Shown here: positions 8,382 to 16,582 of the stretch, in pieces | Layout: each line of letters starts with the position of its first letter | Numbering within the stretch: the stretch's first letter is position 1 | Assembly (NCBI GenBank): GCA_929200395.1 | Contig: CAKMZJ010000005.1 | Coordinates: 1-49,580 of the forward strand | Direction: 5' to 3' | Origin: Candidatus Gorgonimonas eunicellae | GTDB taxonomy: Bacteria; Pseudomonadota; Gammaproteobacteria; Pseudomonadales; Endozoicomonadaceae | DNA: 49,580 nucleotides | The notes under the pieces: generated by a model | The model's input: the letters and a program-made list of their open reading frames with translations, nothing else | Databases searched by the model: none | What the model was told of the DNA's origin: nothing | Made by a program: the position numbers and the translations under genes

Positions 8382-9275
8382 TTAAGTGATTCTTGTACTA
8401 TTAAGGAATATCTCTACATCTAAAAATTTTTTCATATATTCTTTTTTGAATGAATCAATTCTAATTTGCAATTCATCATAGGATATTCCTGTACCATCTA
8501 GATATACGCTACGTTTTCCATTATTAGAGGGCATTAGATTTAAAGATATAATCCAATTTGGCAGGTATTTTATCTTAGGACAATTCTTAAAATTAAGGTC
8601 GGAATAAACGTTTAGTGGATTTTTAGGAATTTCTTTAAGATCAATACATTTTGATACATCAAGTTCCCCTGCTTTAAATTTAGTATTAAGCTGTTTTATA
8701 CCGCTTTTATGTGCGTCAATTAAATATCTTACATGCAATTTTTCTGGAAGTTCTGTTAAATTATGACATTCTGATATATTTAAATTTTTATCAACAATAA
8801 GCTCTTCAGGTAATTTGTAAATATTTGATTTAGAAAGGTTTACTGAACCTTTAACATGTAAACGATTTGGCAAATTATTAACTGCTATATCAGATAGATC
8901 TGATAGATTTAAAGTGCCATGATATGAAGGGTCAAAAAAGTCATTGAACGTATGAGCAAAACTAATGCTTGGTATAGAAGTTACCTGTTCTTCTTCTGGT
9001 AGTTCAGCATAAACAACATAGAAAGTATCTGGGCAAAATTTTTCATTGCTATATAATTTATTTTTAAACTCTTCTGCTGACATTCGTTTATTCTTATGTC
9101 CAGTACTGCAACGGTATGCTAGTTGTCGTACTGATCTGCTGAGTAGTTGTGAGTATGATAAAGGTTCTTTATTTGCGCTAGAATTGATAAAGTTATCTGT
9201 TGTTTTTGGTAGCAGGTTTTGAAGTTCGGTGTTGTCGCCGGTGTTGTTAGCCTGATTATTGCTATGAATATGCAT
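8382..9275 (-). CDS. Leucine-rich-repeat protein (LPX-type), effector candidate
   Basis: 297 residues. From about residue 115 to 250 there are at least six short repeats of the bacterial LPX kind: NLPNRLHVKGSVNLSKS, KLPEELIVDKNLNISEC, ELPEKLHVRYLIDAHKS, then KAGELDVSKC, EIPKNPLNVYSDLNFKNC and YLPNWIISLNL. The repeat region is closed by DGTGISYDEL and a charged helical tail. The N-terminal 100 residues are polar and partly disordered (Asn/Thr-rich first 40), with no signal peptide. The same order (LPX repeats, then TGI-x-x-x-Y, then helices) is seen in the 463-residue protein at 48153-49544, so the two are probably paralogues. First gene of a two-gene transcript with the propeller-like protein. 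LRR proteins of this class are frequently host-directed; that role is inferred. Confidence 0.7.
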   Translation of the reverse strand: MHIHSNNQANNTGDNTELQNLLPKTTDNFINSSANKEPLSYSQLLSRSVRQLAYRCSTGHKNKRMSAEEFKNKLYSNEKFCPDTFYVVYAELPEEEQVTSIPSISFAHTFNDFFDPSYHGTLNLSDLSDIAVNNLPNRLHVKGSVNLSKSNIYKLPEELIVDKNLNISECHNLTELPEKLHVRYLIDAHKSGIKQLNTKFKAGELDVSKCIDLKEIPKNPLNVYSDLNFKNCPKIKYLPNWIISLNLMPSNNGKRSVYLDGTGISYDELQIRIDSFKKEYMKKFLDVEIFLNSTRIT

Positions 9276-9351
9276 TATTTTTGTGTCTTATCAGTTATAT
9301 TTTTAATAAAGGTTGTTATTTTTATATATTAGTAAAATTAGCTATAAGGAA

Positions 9352-9752
9352 TGGTGGAGGCGGCGGGATTTGAACCCGCGTCCGCCAGACTTCAGCCTTT
9401 GGCTCTACATGCTTAGATCCACTATTAATTTAACACTGTAACGACCCAGTGGGCGGGGTGCTATAGTGCGATTCTCTTGTATTTAGCTTATCGCCCTGAG
9501 AAAAGGCAATAATAGCGATCTTGTTTACGATGACAGACTAATTACAACCAACAAGAAAATTGTGTAGTCTGGTAGACTCGTAGTGTTTAGCTACGATTAA
9601 GCTGCCGCAGCTGCGGTAGCTTGTGAATCTACAAAGTTGCTATCATTTATTTTGGCAACTATAAGGTTTGCAGTGTTTTGATTAACGAGAACCACTACGC
9701 CCTCGACATGCACCTTAGGGATCAATCCTGGCGTCGAATCCTAATCGCCCCC
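9352..9752 (-). ncRNA. ssrA: tmRNA (10Sa RNA)
   Basis: One-piece transfer-messenger RNA of 401 nt including encoded CCA. The 5' end GGGGGCG pairs with CGCCTCC before ACCA at the 3' end, forming the acceptor stem. GATTCGACGCC and GGTGCATG near the 5' end and GGACGCGGGTTCAAATCCCG at the 3' end (T arm) are the standard conserved blocks. The tag reading frame runs from GCC at 9656 down to TAA at 9597-9599 and encodes AKINDSNFVDSQATAAAAA, 19 residues. Its NDSNF core is like tags of Legionella/Coxiella-type bacteria, with an alanine-rich degron. A good promoter lies just upstream. The RNA sits between an LRR gene and a SPOR gene, all on the minus strand. Confidence 0.96.
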
Positions 9753-9760
9753 TAACAAAC

Positions 9761-9789
9761 ACTATATCGTATAATTTTGTGGTTTGCAA
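9761..9789 (-). promoter_or_regulatory. Sigma-70 promoter of ssrA
   Basis: Reading the minus strand, TTGCAA (-35, 9784-9789) is followed by exactly 17 bases and TATAGT (-10, 9761-9766). Transcription would start seven to eight bases further on, at or just before the first G of the mature tmRNA at 9752. Spacing and position are ideal for a housekeeping promoter. Confidence 0.8.
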
Positions 9790-9806
9790 ATATTATTTAT
9801 AAAAAA

Positions 9807-10331
9807 TTATAATATGTTAAATTTAGTTATTTTTCCTTTAATGCCTAATATTTCAAGGTTTTTTAGGTGTTTTTCTATGATTTCTTTGTCTATTTCAGGG
9901 CCAACAATGACTTCATTTTTAATTTGTGATGATAGCATAACCATGTCTAATCTATATTTTTCCTTATCAACTATAAACACTGGAAAGTTATTATCTTCTA
10001 ATTTTTTAGCAAAATTTTTAGCTTGCTCGTAGCTAGTAAAGGAATTAAAAGCAATACACCATACATTAGGAATATCCTTGTTTTTACTATCAGCTAAAAT
10101 AAAATCTTTTCTAGTAACAATATTTTTAGTTGTTATGTCGGGGGTTGGCATTATCTCAGGGGGGGGGAGAGACTGTAGTATTGTGGGTACATTTTCTATT
10201 TGTTTGTTGTTATATATGATTGCTGCAGAAGATTGAGTTTTAGAAAAAAACCAATTTGGCACTAAAGCAGTTAATGCTAGGAGTAATACTCCTAATGTTA
10301 ATATGCTTTTTAGAGGGAAAATCTTTTTCAT
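9807..10331 (-). CDS. SPOR-domain inner membrane protein (FtsN/DedD-like)
   Basis: 174 residues with a single N-terminal membrane anchor (about residues 8-28), a proline-rich linker (residues 45-75) and a C-terminal SPOR domain from about residue 90. The SPOR signature is WCIAFNSFTSYEQAKNFAKKLEDNNFPVFI, followed later by VIVGPEIDKEIIEKHLKNLE and GIKGKI. SPOR domains bind denuded septal peptidoglycan, so the protein probably acts at the division site. The linker encodes LPPPE through a run of nine identical bases (G on the plus strand, 10159-10167), striking in DNA this AT-rich. A one-base slip there would truncate the protein before the SPOR domain. No good ribosome binding site precedes the ATG. 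Confidence 0.85.
   Translation of the reverse strand: MKKIFPLKSILTLGVLLLALTALVPNWFFSKTQSSAAIIYNNKQIENVPTILQSLPPPEIMPTPDITTKNIVTRKDFILADSKNKDIPNVWCIAFNSFTSYEQAKNFAKKLEDNNFPVFIVDKEKYRLDMVMLSSQIKNEVIVGPEIDKEIIEKHLKNLEILGIKGKITKFNIL
10159..10167. repeat. Nine-G homopolymer tract inside a coding region
   Basis: Nine consecutive G on the plus strand (C in the coding strand), spanning three proline codons of the SPOR protein. It is the longest G/C run I see in the window, and tracts of this kind are classical sites of slipped-strand phase variation. Confidence 0.7.
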
Positions 10332-10387
10332 TATATTATTATGCTATAAAGTAGTGTAATCATGATATAACTTCCTTTTGCACTTAA

Positions 10388-10429
10388 AGAAACTAGCCTC
10401 CTAGGGCAGAAATTTCTGTTAGGGTTTCT
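10388..10429. terminator. Structured palindrome upstream of the SPOR gene
   Basis: Nested inverted repeat. Outer arms AGAAAC (10388-10393) and GTTTCT (10424-10429) enclose CCTA/TTAGG and a perfect 12-base core CAGAAATTTCTG. It lies in the 214-base gap between the minus-strand gene ending at 10546 and the SPOR start at 10331. It could be a terminator for the former or a leader structure of the latter; no clean T-run distinguishes them. Confidence 0.4.
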
Positions 10430-10471
10430 ATCCTATATGTATTATAGTGACAAATATATACATAAACAAGC

Positions 10472-10501
10472 ATAAGAAAGTAATAATTATTACTTTCTTA
10501 T
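10472..10501. terminator. Perfect 30-base palindrome
   Basis: The half-site ATAAGAAAGTAATAA is repeated as an exact inverted copy with no loop bases. It lies 45 bases past the stop of the 252-residue gene (minus strand) and is followed on the plus strand by CTTTT. As RNA it would form a strong hairpin and could be that gene's terminator. As DNA it could be a symmetrical protein-binding site. Confidence 0.5.
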
Positions 10502-10545
10502 CTTTTATATTTAAAGTAACAACTATTACAGTACTTTATAATATA

Positions 10546-11304
10546 TCAAAAAAATCGCTCATATTGAGAAGAATCAATTTTATTATCCATGAAAGCTTTC
10601 TTAAGTATAATCTCAAAAGATTCTGCTAGTTGCTGAAAGGCATCATATTGGAGCGTTGTATCGTTATCTGTTAATACGAACTTTTTGAAAAGGTCTTCGT
10701 TTATTAGGTCATCTATACTATTAAAAGAGATATTTATATTATCAACAGCTAAATAAATAATATATTTATAGCTATCACGAGTTGCATCTACCATAACTAG
10801 CATATTTTCTGCTAATTTAGGGGAGGTATGATTATCTATTAAGCTAGATAATACGGCTGATTTTAATATTAAAGTTAGCTTATCTAAACCAAGTGGCTCT
10901 ATTTCTTTCATTCTTAAATTAACCGAAAATCCGTTAAAAGAGGCTTGTAATCTTATCTGATATCCGCTAATTGTTCCATTTTTGTTCACTATAATATCTT
11001 GCAATTTAATACCAAAAGCATTCAAAAAGCGTAAAATTATTTGGCTTTCTGGTGTTGCATATGTGTTATTAAATTGTATGAATTGCTGTGTTTCACTTGT
11101 AATTTGTATTTCTCGATCACTAATATTGTCAGCATGCAAGGAGTGTGCCGGTGGTATCTTTTTTGTAACTGCTACTTGTGTTATATTATTTTGTTTACCT
11201 TCTAGGTTGTTCGTATTTACTGTTAATGAGTCTGTATAGCTTGCAGTCATCGTTGCTATTGATGAGTTTGTAGGGCTTGCACTAAGAGTTATAGGTGTCG
11301 ACAT
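10546..11304 (-). CDS. Unknown cytosolic-type protein
   Basis: 252 residues, not recognised. The first 60 residues are Ser/Thr/Asn-rich and probably disordered, and there is no signal peptide. From about residue 75 the sequence looks like a compact alpha/beta domain (QIILRFLNAFGIKLQDIIV, then GYQIRLQASFNGFSVNLRMKEIE). It ends with a helical region rich in acidic residues. An AAAGGA ribosome binding site lies eight bases before the ATG, giving good support for this start. The combination of disordered N-terminus and lineage-specific body is similar to other unassigned proteins in the window and could indicate a secreted effector, but nothing proves it. Confidence 0.6.
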   Translation of the reverse strand: MSTPITLSASPTNSSIATMTASYTDSLTVNTNNLEGKQNNITQVAVTKKIPPAHSLHADNISDREIQITSETQQFIQFNNTYATPESQIILRFLNAFGIKLQDIIVNKNGTISGYQIRLQASFNGFSVNLRMKEIEPLGLDKLTLILKSAVLSSLIDNHTSPKLAENMLVMVDATRDSYKYIIYLAVDNINISFNSIDDLINEDLFKKFVLTDNDTTLQYDAFQQLAESFEIILKKAFMDNKIDSSQYERFF

Positions 11305-11720
11305 ATTTTAATCCTTTAATTTATAACTGATGTTAGATAAAAAATTTAATCAGTTATTAATATTAATTGTGAAGGGATAATTTTATTTGAAATAGCGAGT
11401 TAAATGTCAATGTTCATAAAATGAAATTATTAAATTTAGACTAGTATAGTAACTATTGTACTATAAGTTGATTGATGTACAAAGTTCTTGAGCTGTCATT
11501 TAACTGTTTAATAGTAGCTGATAAATTCAAATGATATTTTTTAAAATTGTTTTATTACAAATTTTAAATGATAATATGCAAAGTATTATTGATTATATAC
11601 AACAATGTAAAGATCTATCTAGCTAAGTATGTTGGTATTTTCAATTAATGTAATATCGTTTTACATTAGATTGCTGTTTAGTTGTAATACTATATGATGA
11701 AAACTTATTAATTAACCTTG
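11305..11720. other. Gene-free interval
   Basis: AT-rich stretch with no supported gene. It contains an imperfect hairpin TAATGTAA/TTACATTA (11646-11668) and a 16-codon open frame near 11577 that has no ribosome binding site. No repeat relative elsewhere in the window was found. Confidence 0.4.
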
Positions 11721-11978
11721 TTAATTGGTAGTATTGATTAGTCTTTCTGTAATGTTTTTATGATTGTCATTATTGTTATTTAAAAAATCATTAATAGCAT
11801 CATTAGGGAAATAGTTTCTTACAAGATATCCAGCAACAAAGACTACAATAGCTCCTGAAATAATAGCAGAAATAACAAGACATTTTTTGAGTGTGCAAGT
11901 TTTATTTTCTTCTTGTATGCAATCGTAGTTATTTGTAGATAAGTTTTTTCCTGCTTCTGCTGGGGAATAGTTATACAT
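11721..11978 (-). CDS. Small single-pass membrane protein
   Basis: 85 residues. Polar N-terminal half (residues 1-30, containing two cysteines), one hydrophobic helix at about residues 33-53 (LVISAIISGAIVVFVAGYLV), then a short Asn/Asp-rich tail. No family recognised. Topology is uncertain because lysines just precede the helix, which favours the N-terminus in the cytoplasm. The ribosome binding site is weak. Coding status is moderately supported by the amphipathic organisation and by a clean stop-to-start space of its own. Confidence 0.45.
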   Translation of the reverse strand: MYNYSPAEAGKNLSTNNYDCIQEENKTCTLKKCLVISAIISGAIVVFVAGYLVRNYFPNDAINDFLNNNNDNHKNITERLINTTN

Positions 11979-12392
11979 AAAAAATACCCGCTTTAAATGA
12001 ATAGTTATAATTAAATAATAAAAGGTACTTGGGTTAAAAAATATCTATAATAAGGGTTAATTACACGGTTTCTTATGAATAGTTAAAAATATATAACTAT
12101 TCATATATAATTAAAGATATCAGTTGATTATTTCAAAATATAAAAAAGTATGCAAGTTATTTTTAGTATTTATTTTGAAATTGTATAACAAAAATATTTT
12201 TAATAAAAAATTGTATAACTTTATAATAGTAGCAAATAACTTTTTATTTGCTACTTAAATCTAGCTTTTAAGATTAATAAAACTTCTATTAGAGTTTTAG
12301 TTGTAGTAAGTGTATAAATTTTATTGCAGACTAGTTGAGTGCAATATTTTATTATTTACGATTTAAAAGATCTTTTTAGAAAATATACTAAA
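11979..12392. other. Gene-free interval
   Basis: Roughly 410 bases of very AT-rich DNA without a supported gene. It contains several short runs of A and T and a direct repetition of a TATAACT-like word, but no structure I can name. Confidence 0.35.
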
Positions 12393-12417
12393 CGGTTAAA
12401 TGTAGCAAATTTAACCG
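12393..12417 (-). terminator. Terminator of the YhdP-family gene
   Basis: Perfect nine-base stem CGGTTAAAT/ATTTAACCG with a seven-base loop, 15 bases beyond the stop of the minus-strand gene. In that direction it is followed by TTTAGTATATTTTC. A good candidate intrinsic terminator. Confidence 0.65.
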
Positions 12418-12431
12418 CAAACTATATATAA

Positions 12432-15400
12432 TCAGAATTTTTTTAGAACTATTTTAGGATTGTTAGTATCGCCGTAGATACGATAACTAATATTAGCTAG
12501 GGCATTTATTTTTTTTCCTACGGCTTTATCGGCAACAAAAATCAACGCCGACAACATAGGATTAGCTGCCAAAAATAAACTAATAATTGGTAAATTAGAT
12601 ACAATTGGTAATGTTATTACTAAGTTCAACTCTAATTTATTAGAATTAATATCAACCATTCCAGATAACTTTTGCGTAGATGAAGAAGAAGTCATAATTA
12701 TGTAATCATCGGTATATATTTTACCGTATGATAACAAGCAACTACCTTTAAGGTTATCAAAAGAATATCCTGAAGAAAATAAATCTGAAAAATCTAGTTT
12801 TAGTCTTTTGAATAAAGAGTCTGCGTTAAATAACCCTAGTGGTTTTAATATTTGCGTGTTTTTATCTATTTTATTTATCTTTCCGTCTTCAAGGGTAGCA
12901 CTTATATTACCATATAATTTATTTTTTGTTATATTAAATGGTTTGTCGTCCCAACCTAAAGCAAAAGAAATACTAGCCTTATTAGTACTAATTATTTTCT
13001 TTTTCTTAAAAAAATCATTCAATAAAGAGTTTTTGCTACTAGAGGAAACATCTCCTTGTATCCAGCATTTATTTGCACCATTTATTTTTTGCCAGTCTGC
13101 AAATAGTTGTATATCGGTATCTTGTATATTTGTTTTTAAGTCGCTAATTTTAAGGATGTTATCTGTAAAGTCAACTGCAAAATTAGTTTTGTTTATTTCA
13201 AGGTTGTTATAATTTAATTGGTCTATTTTTACTTTTAGTGAAGGTAAATCTTGCCAATCCATAGTTATTATTTTATTTTCTAATAATGATAGTGAATTAG
13301 ATTTTACGGTATTTGTATTTTCTAATTTAATTTTTTTAAAATCTAAAATAATAGGTTGCTTGTTGTTTTTTGCAAAGCTAATAACTCCGGTAGCTACATC
13401 ACTAATTATTTCTAGGTTATGATAACTTTGACTTTGTTTAGATTTTATTTCAAGATTGTTTAAGTTAATATCTTCATAAATTAACTTTTTAATTCGTAGG
13501 TTGTCTAATTGAAAATTAGACGATTGTTCAGTTTTAGGAAGCTTGTTAAAAAAAGCAAACCATTCTTTTGCATTAATTGTTGCTATATTTCCATCTAGTA
13601 TGTAAGTATTACTATCACTAGATTTTTGATTTGCAGTATTGGAATTTTTAATGTTAATATTTATTGAATTATTATGTTCTAATTCTAGGTTAATCTGTTT
13701 ATGATTGTTTTTATTTGCATAAAAACGCAAGTGTATTGGTAGCAATTCGGCGCTTTCTTTATAAAAAGGTTGTGGTAAGTTACTACTAACACCTTCGAGT
13801 TTACTTTCTAAGGTAAAATAATTTTCATCTGTTGCTGGATAAAAATCAAAGGTACAACGATGGCGCATTTTTCCTGATAAAAAGTTATCTAAAGGGTAAT
13901 TAATAAGTTCGCTTATATTTTTAAATGAAATATTACCGTTACATATACCACTTATTGTTTTAATTTGATTGGTGTCGTTGTCTAATGTTGATTTTATCTC
14001 AAGTGTATGTTTTTCATCAAATAAATAAGCCGTTATAAAGTCAGTATTCAATCCTGTTTTATTATTATAATTAAAAAAACCATTAGCGTTGTTGATCTTG
14101 ATGTTATTTTTTTTATCATCAATGGTTATATTAGTTATTTTTGAGTTTACATCGATCACGGGATTATAAGTTTCTTGATTCAATGGTAAATATACATCTA
14201 CTTTAGAGTTAATTAAGCCGTCAATATTAATATTTTGCAACACTGTAGTTAACTTTTTATTATCTAGTACATGTATAAGTAGATCATTAATTTGACTGTT
14301 TTCAGACTGCACGACTGCGTGCACTGATAGATTACTATTGTTATTTAATGTAGCTGAAGCTTCTAAATGTTGTATATTGTTTTTTAGTAGCTCAGCGCTT
14401 GTTGCTATGATATCTACTCTTGTGTTATCTAGTGCTAGTTTGCCTTTTATTTTATCGAGAGAAAATGACTGACTTGGAATATCAATAGTTAAATTATTAA
14501 ATAAGCAGAATAATCTTGTCTGGTTTTGGTTGCTACCATTCTTTTGTTTTTGTAGGTAGCCATTAAATAAGTATGTTATTTGATCTATCTGTGCATCATG
14601 CAGTGAGTTATTAAGCCAGCTCTTTAATTCATTTGAGACAATAGTTTTTTTGGGTAAGTATTTAGGTAATATATCTAACTTGGTATTTTTTGCTGAAAGA
14701 AGTAATGATAAATGTAGTGGCGGGGCAATAGCTTTTGTAGGAATGTTTAATTTTAATAACCCTCTAACCTGCTCTTTATCTCCAATTAAATTTATATCAT
14801 GCAAATATACATTTACGTGATCATTATTTATATTCCATTTAGTAAAAGTAGTTGCAGAGTTATAGTGCATTTTTTTATTAAAAATATCAGGAATATAAAT
14901 ATCAAAATTTGTGGAATTCATGTGAAAAACACCTTTGTTCTCCGTAGTAGATAGTTTTCCACTAATATTAGTCAACTCAGGTATTCCTGTTGTTGCTTTG
15001 ATACTAACATTATTTAAGATTGCTGTTAATTCTAGTTTGTTTAGCTTGCTAATTGTATTGAAGTTATACTTTAAGTAAAAATTATCTATCGCACCTTGAG
15101 GGTCTAATTGTTGTATGGTTTTAAAATATTTATTATCTTCATATAAAAAGTGATTTATGATTTCTGTAATATTTTGTAGATGTAAATTACTAGCGTTACA
15201 AATAAAATATTTTTTATTAACAAATTTATTGCTAATAAAAATATTAGCTTTTAATGCACATTGCGATGCATCATGGTAGTTGCAGCAAATATCTTGCAAC
15301 CACAAATTAAAAACATCAAAAGCAGAAGCATGATAAAAAAATTTAGAGGCAAGGTTCATTGAATTAGGGTTATTAATATTTTTTAAATAGATTAAACCAT

Positions 15401-16202
15401 CTGCTTTTACTGAGGTGTTATCTGCATACCAGTTGCCATCTATAGAAGCGCTACAATTTTTTACAATAGAGAAATCTTGATGTATAAAGTCTTGTAAGTC
15501 TTCAACTATGATATCTGATATCTTTAACTTACCCTGCCAAGATTCTTGTTGTTTAATAGTAGTTGATTGTCCTGATATTTCTATAGTTTTATTACCTGCG
15601 TATATCCCAGCTTGTAAAATTTTGCCATGTTTTTTTTGATCTATTAATATTTGTGGTATTTTTATCTTATGAATATTAGAGTTTGTATATAAATTTATAG
15701 ATACATCATTTATTGCCACCCTAGATTTTAATATTTGAGTTAAAAAATAACGAAGGTTTAGATTATTTTTCGAATCCCAAGATCTAGATAAAGATGCTAC
15801 ACCAAGTAATCTCCATGAATTAATATCAGTGTTTTCTAAATTTAGTATCATTTTCTTTGTAGAAATAGTATTGTAACTTAGCTTAAAAGATACTAATAAT
15901 TTATATAAATCAAGTTCTAACTTAAGTTCGTCAACTGTTAGTGCTGGATTAGTAGCATTTTTTCCTACTAGTTGTAGTTTGTCTAGCTGCAATAAAGGGT
16001 ATCCTCCATTCCAGTCTAAAACTAAATTTTTTATTGTAATATCAGAATGTAATTTATTTTCTAACCAGCTACAAAGTCCTTGTTGGTAATTAGGTAACAC
16101 GTAAACTAATAACCTAAAGGACAATAAAACAGTTAACATCAAAGATAAATAAGTAAAAACCGATATTTTTAATAATTTCAAACAATATTTACTGATAGCC
16201 AC
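12432..16202 (-). CDS. yhdP: YhdP family AsmA-like lipid-transport protein
   Basis: 1256 residues, close to the length of YhdP in enterobacteria. It has one N-terminal membrane anchor (about residues 12-35) followed by a very long repetitive beta-rich region of the AsmA/bridge-like type. In E. coli, YhdP spans the periplasm and takes part in phospholipid movement to the outer membrane. The family is identified most clearly at the C-terminus: LGLFNADSLFKRLKLDFSDL, then GYSFDNLKGSCLLSYG, then TQKLSGMVDINSNKLEL and VADKAVGKKINALANISYRI. The N-terminal NLVLDWNGGYPLLQLDKLQL also fits. Translation appears to begin at GTG 16202. The gene stands alone; the usual partners rng and tldD are not beside it. 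Confidence 0.88.
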   Translation of the reverse strand: MAISKYCLKLLKISVFTYLSLMLTVLLSFRLLVYVLPNYQQGLCSWLENKLHSDITIKNLVLDWNGGYPLLQLDKLQLVGKNATNPALTVDELKLELDLYKLLVSFKLSYNTISTKKMILNLENTDINSWRLLGVASLSRSWDSKNNLNLRYFLTQILKSRVAINDVSINLYTNSNIHKIKIPQILIDQKKHGKILQAGIYAGNKTIEISGQSTTIKQQESWQGKLKISDIIVEDLQDFIHQDFSIVKNCSASIDGNWYADNTSVKADGLIYLKNINNPNSMNLASKFFYHASAFDVFNLWLQDICCNYHDASQCALKANIFISNKFVNKKYFICNASNLHLQNITEIINHFLYEDNKYFKTIQQLDPQGAIDNFYLKYNFNTISKLNKLELTAILNNVSIKATTGIPELTNISGKLSTTENKGVFHMNSTNFDIYIPDIFNKKMHYNSATTFTKWNINNDHVNVYLHDINLIGDKEQVRGLLKLNIPTKAIAPPLHLSLLLSAKNTKLDILPKYLPKKTIVSNELKSWLNNSLHDAQIDQITYLFNGYLQKQKNGSNQNQTRLFCLFNNLTIDIPSQSFSLDKIKGKLALDNTRVDIIATSAELLKNNIQHLEASATLNNNSNLSVHAVVQSENSQINDLLIHVLDNKKLTTVLQNINIDGLINSKVDVYLPLNQETYNPVIDVNSKITNITIDDKKNNIKINNANGFFNYNNKTGLNTDFITAYLFDEKHTLEIKSTLDNDTNQIKTISGICNGNISFKNISELINYPLDNFLSGKMRHRCTFDFYPATDENYFTLESKLEGVSSNLPQPFYKESAELLPIHLRFYANKNNHKQINLELEHNNSININIKNSNTANQKSSDSNTYILDGNIATINAKEWFAFFNKLPKTEQSSNFQLDNLRIKKLIYEDINLNNLEIKSKQSQSYHNLEIISDVATGVISFAKNNKQPIILDFKKIKLENTNTVKSNSLSLLENKIITMDWQDLPSLKVKIDQLNYNNLEINKTNFAVDFTDNILKISDLKTNIQDTDIQLFADWQKINGANKCWIQGDVSSSSKNSLLNDFFKKKKIISTNKASISFALGWDDKPFNITKNKLYGNISATLEDGKINKIDKNTQILKPLGLFNADSLFKRLKLDFSDLFSSGYSFDNLKGSCLLSYGKIYTDDYIIMTSSSSTQKLSGMVDINSNKLELNLVITLPIVSNLPIISLFLAANPMLSALIFVADKAVGKKINALANISYRIYGDTNNPKIVLKKF

Positions 16203-16582
16203 AATAGAACCAATGAGTTAAAATCTTATCTTAATGCGTAAGTATAAGACAATTATACACTTTATACAGCTATATTTTTAAGTAAAAGATATATTTACAT
16301 TATCTTTATCTAATTATAGTACTTTACTAAAAGATATATTTTATATACTTTGTACTCTAAAAGTTATCATAAATTAAAACTATTTAAGATAAAATAACTT
16401 ATTCTCTCCTGTACCTTTAATTTATATAGATGTACAATAAGGCAACAAATGTGCAACCGCAAGTATAAGTTGCATATCTTCAAATAGAATATTTTATATA
16501 CTAAATTAAATAAAAATACTCTGCATTGAAGCATAAGGGTAACAATATATCATTTGTATTTATAAATAAGGCTATATAACAT
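16203..16582. other. Divergent promoter region of yhdP and ccoN
   Basis: 380 bases with no gene. It should hold the promoters of the divergent yhdP and cco genes. I find no convincing FNR/ANR box (TTGAT-N4-ATCAA). There is a direct repeat of TAAAAGATATATTT (near 16278 and 16326) and an inverted repeat TGCAAC/GTTGCA (16452-16474), either of which might be regulatory. Confidence 0.4.

Noticed and set aside
12808-13212. 134-codon open frame antisense to yhdP
   Set aside because: It is a shadow of the real gene on the other strand, as are the long frames opposite the secretion and EEP-fold genes.
16203-16582. FNR/ANR site upstream of ccoN
   Set aside because: No TTGAT-N4-ATCAA or near match was found in the interval, although cbb3 operons are often controlled this way.
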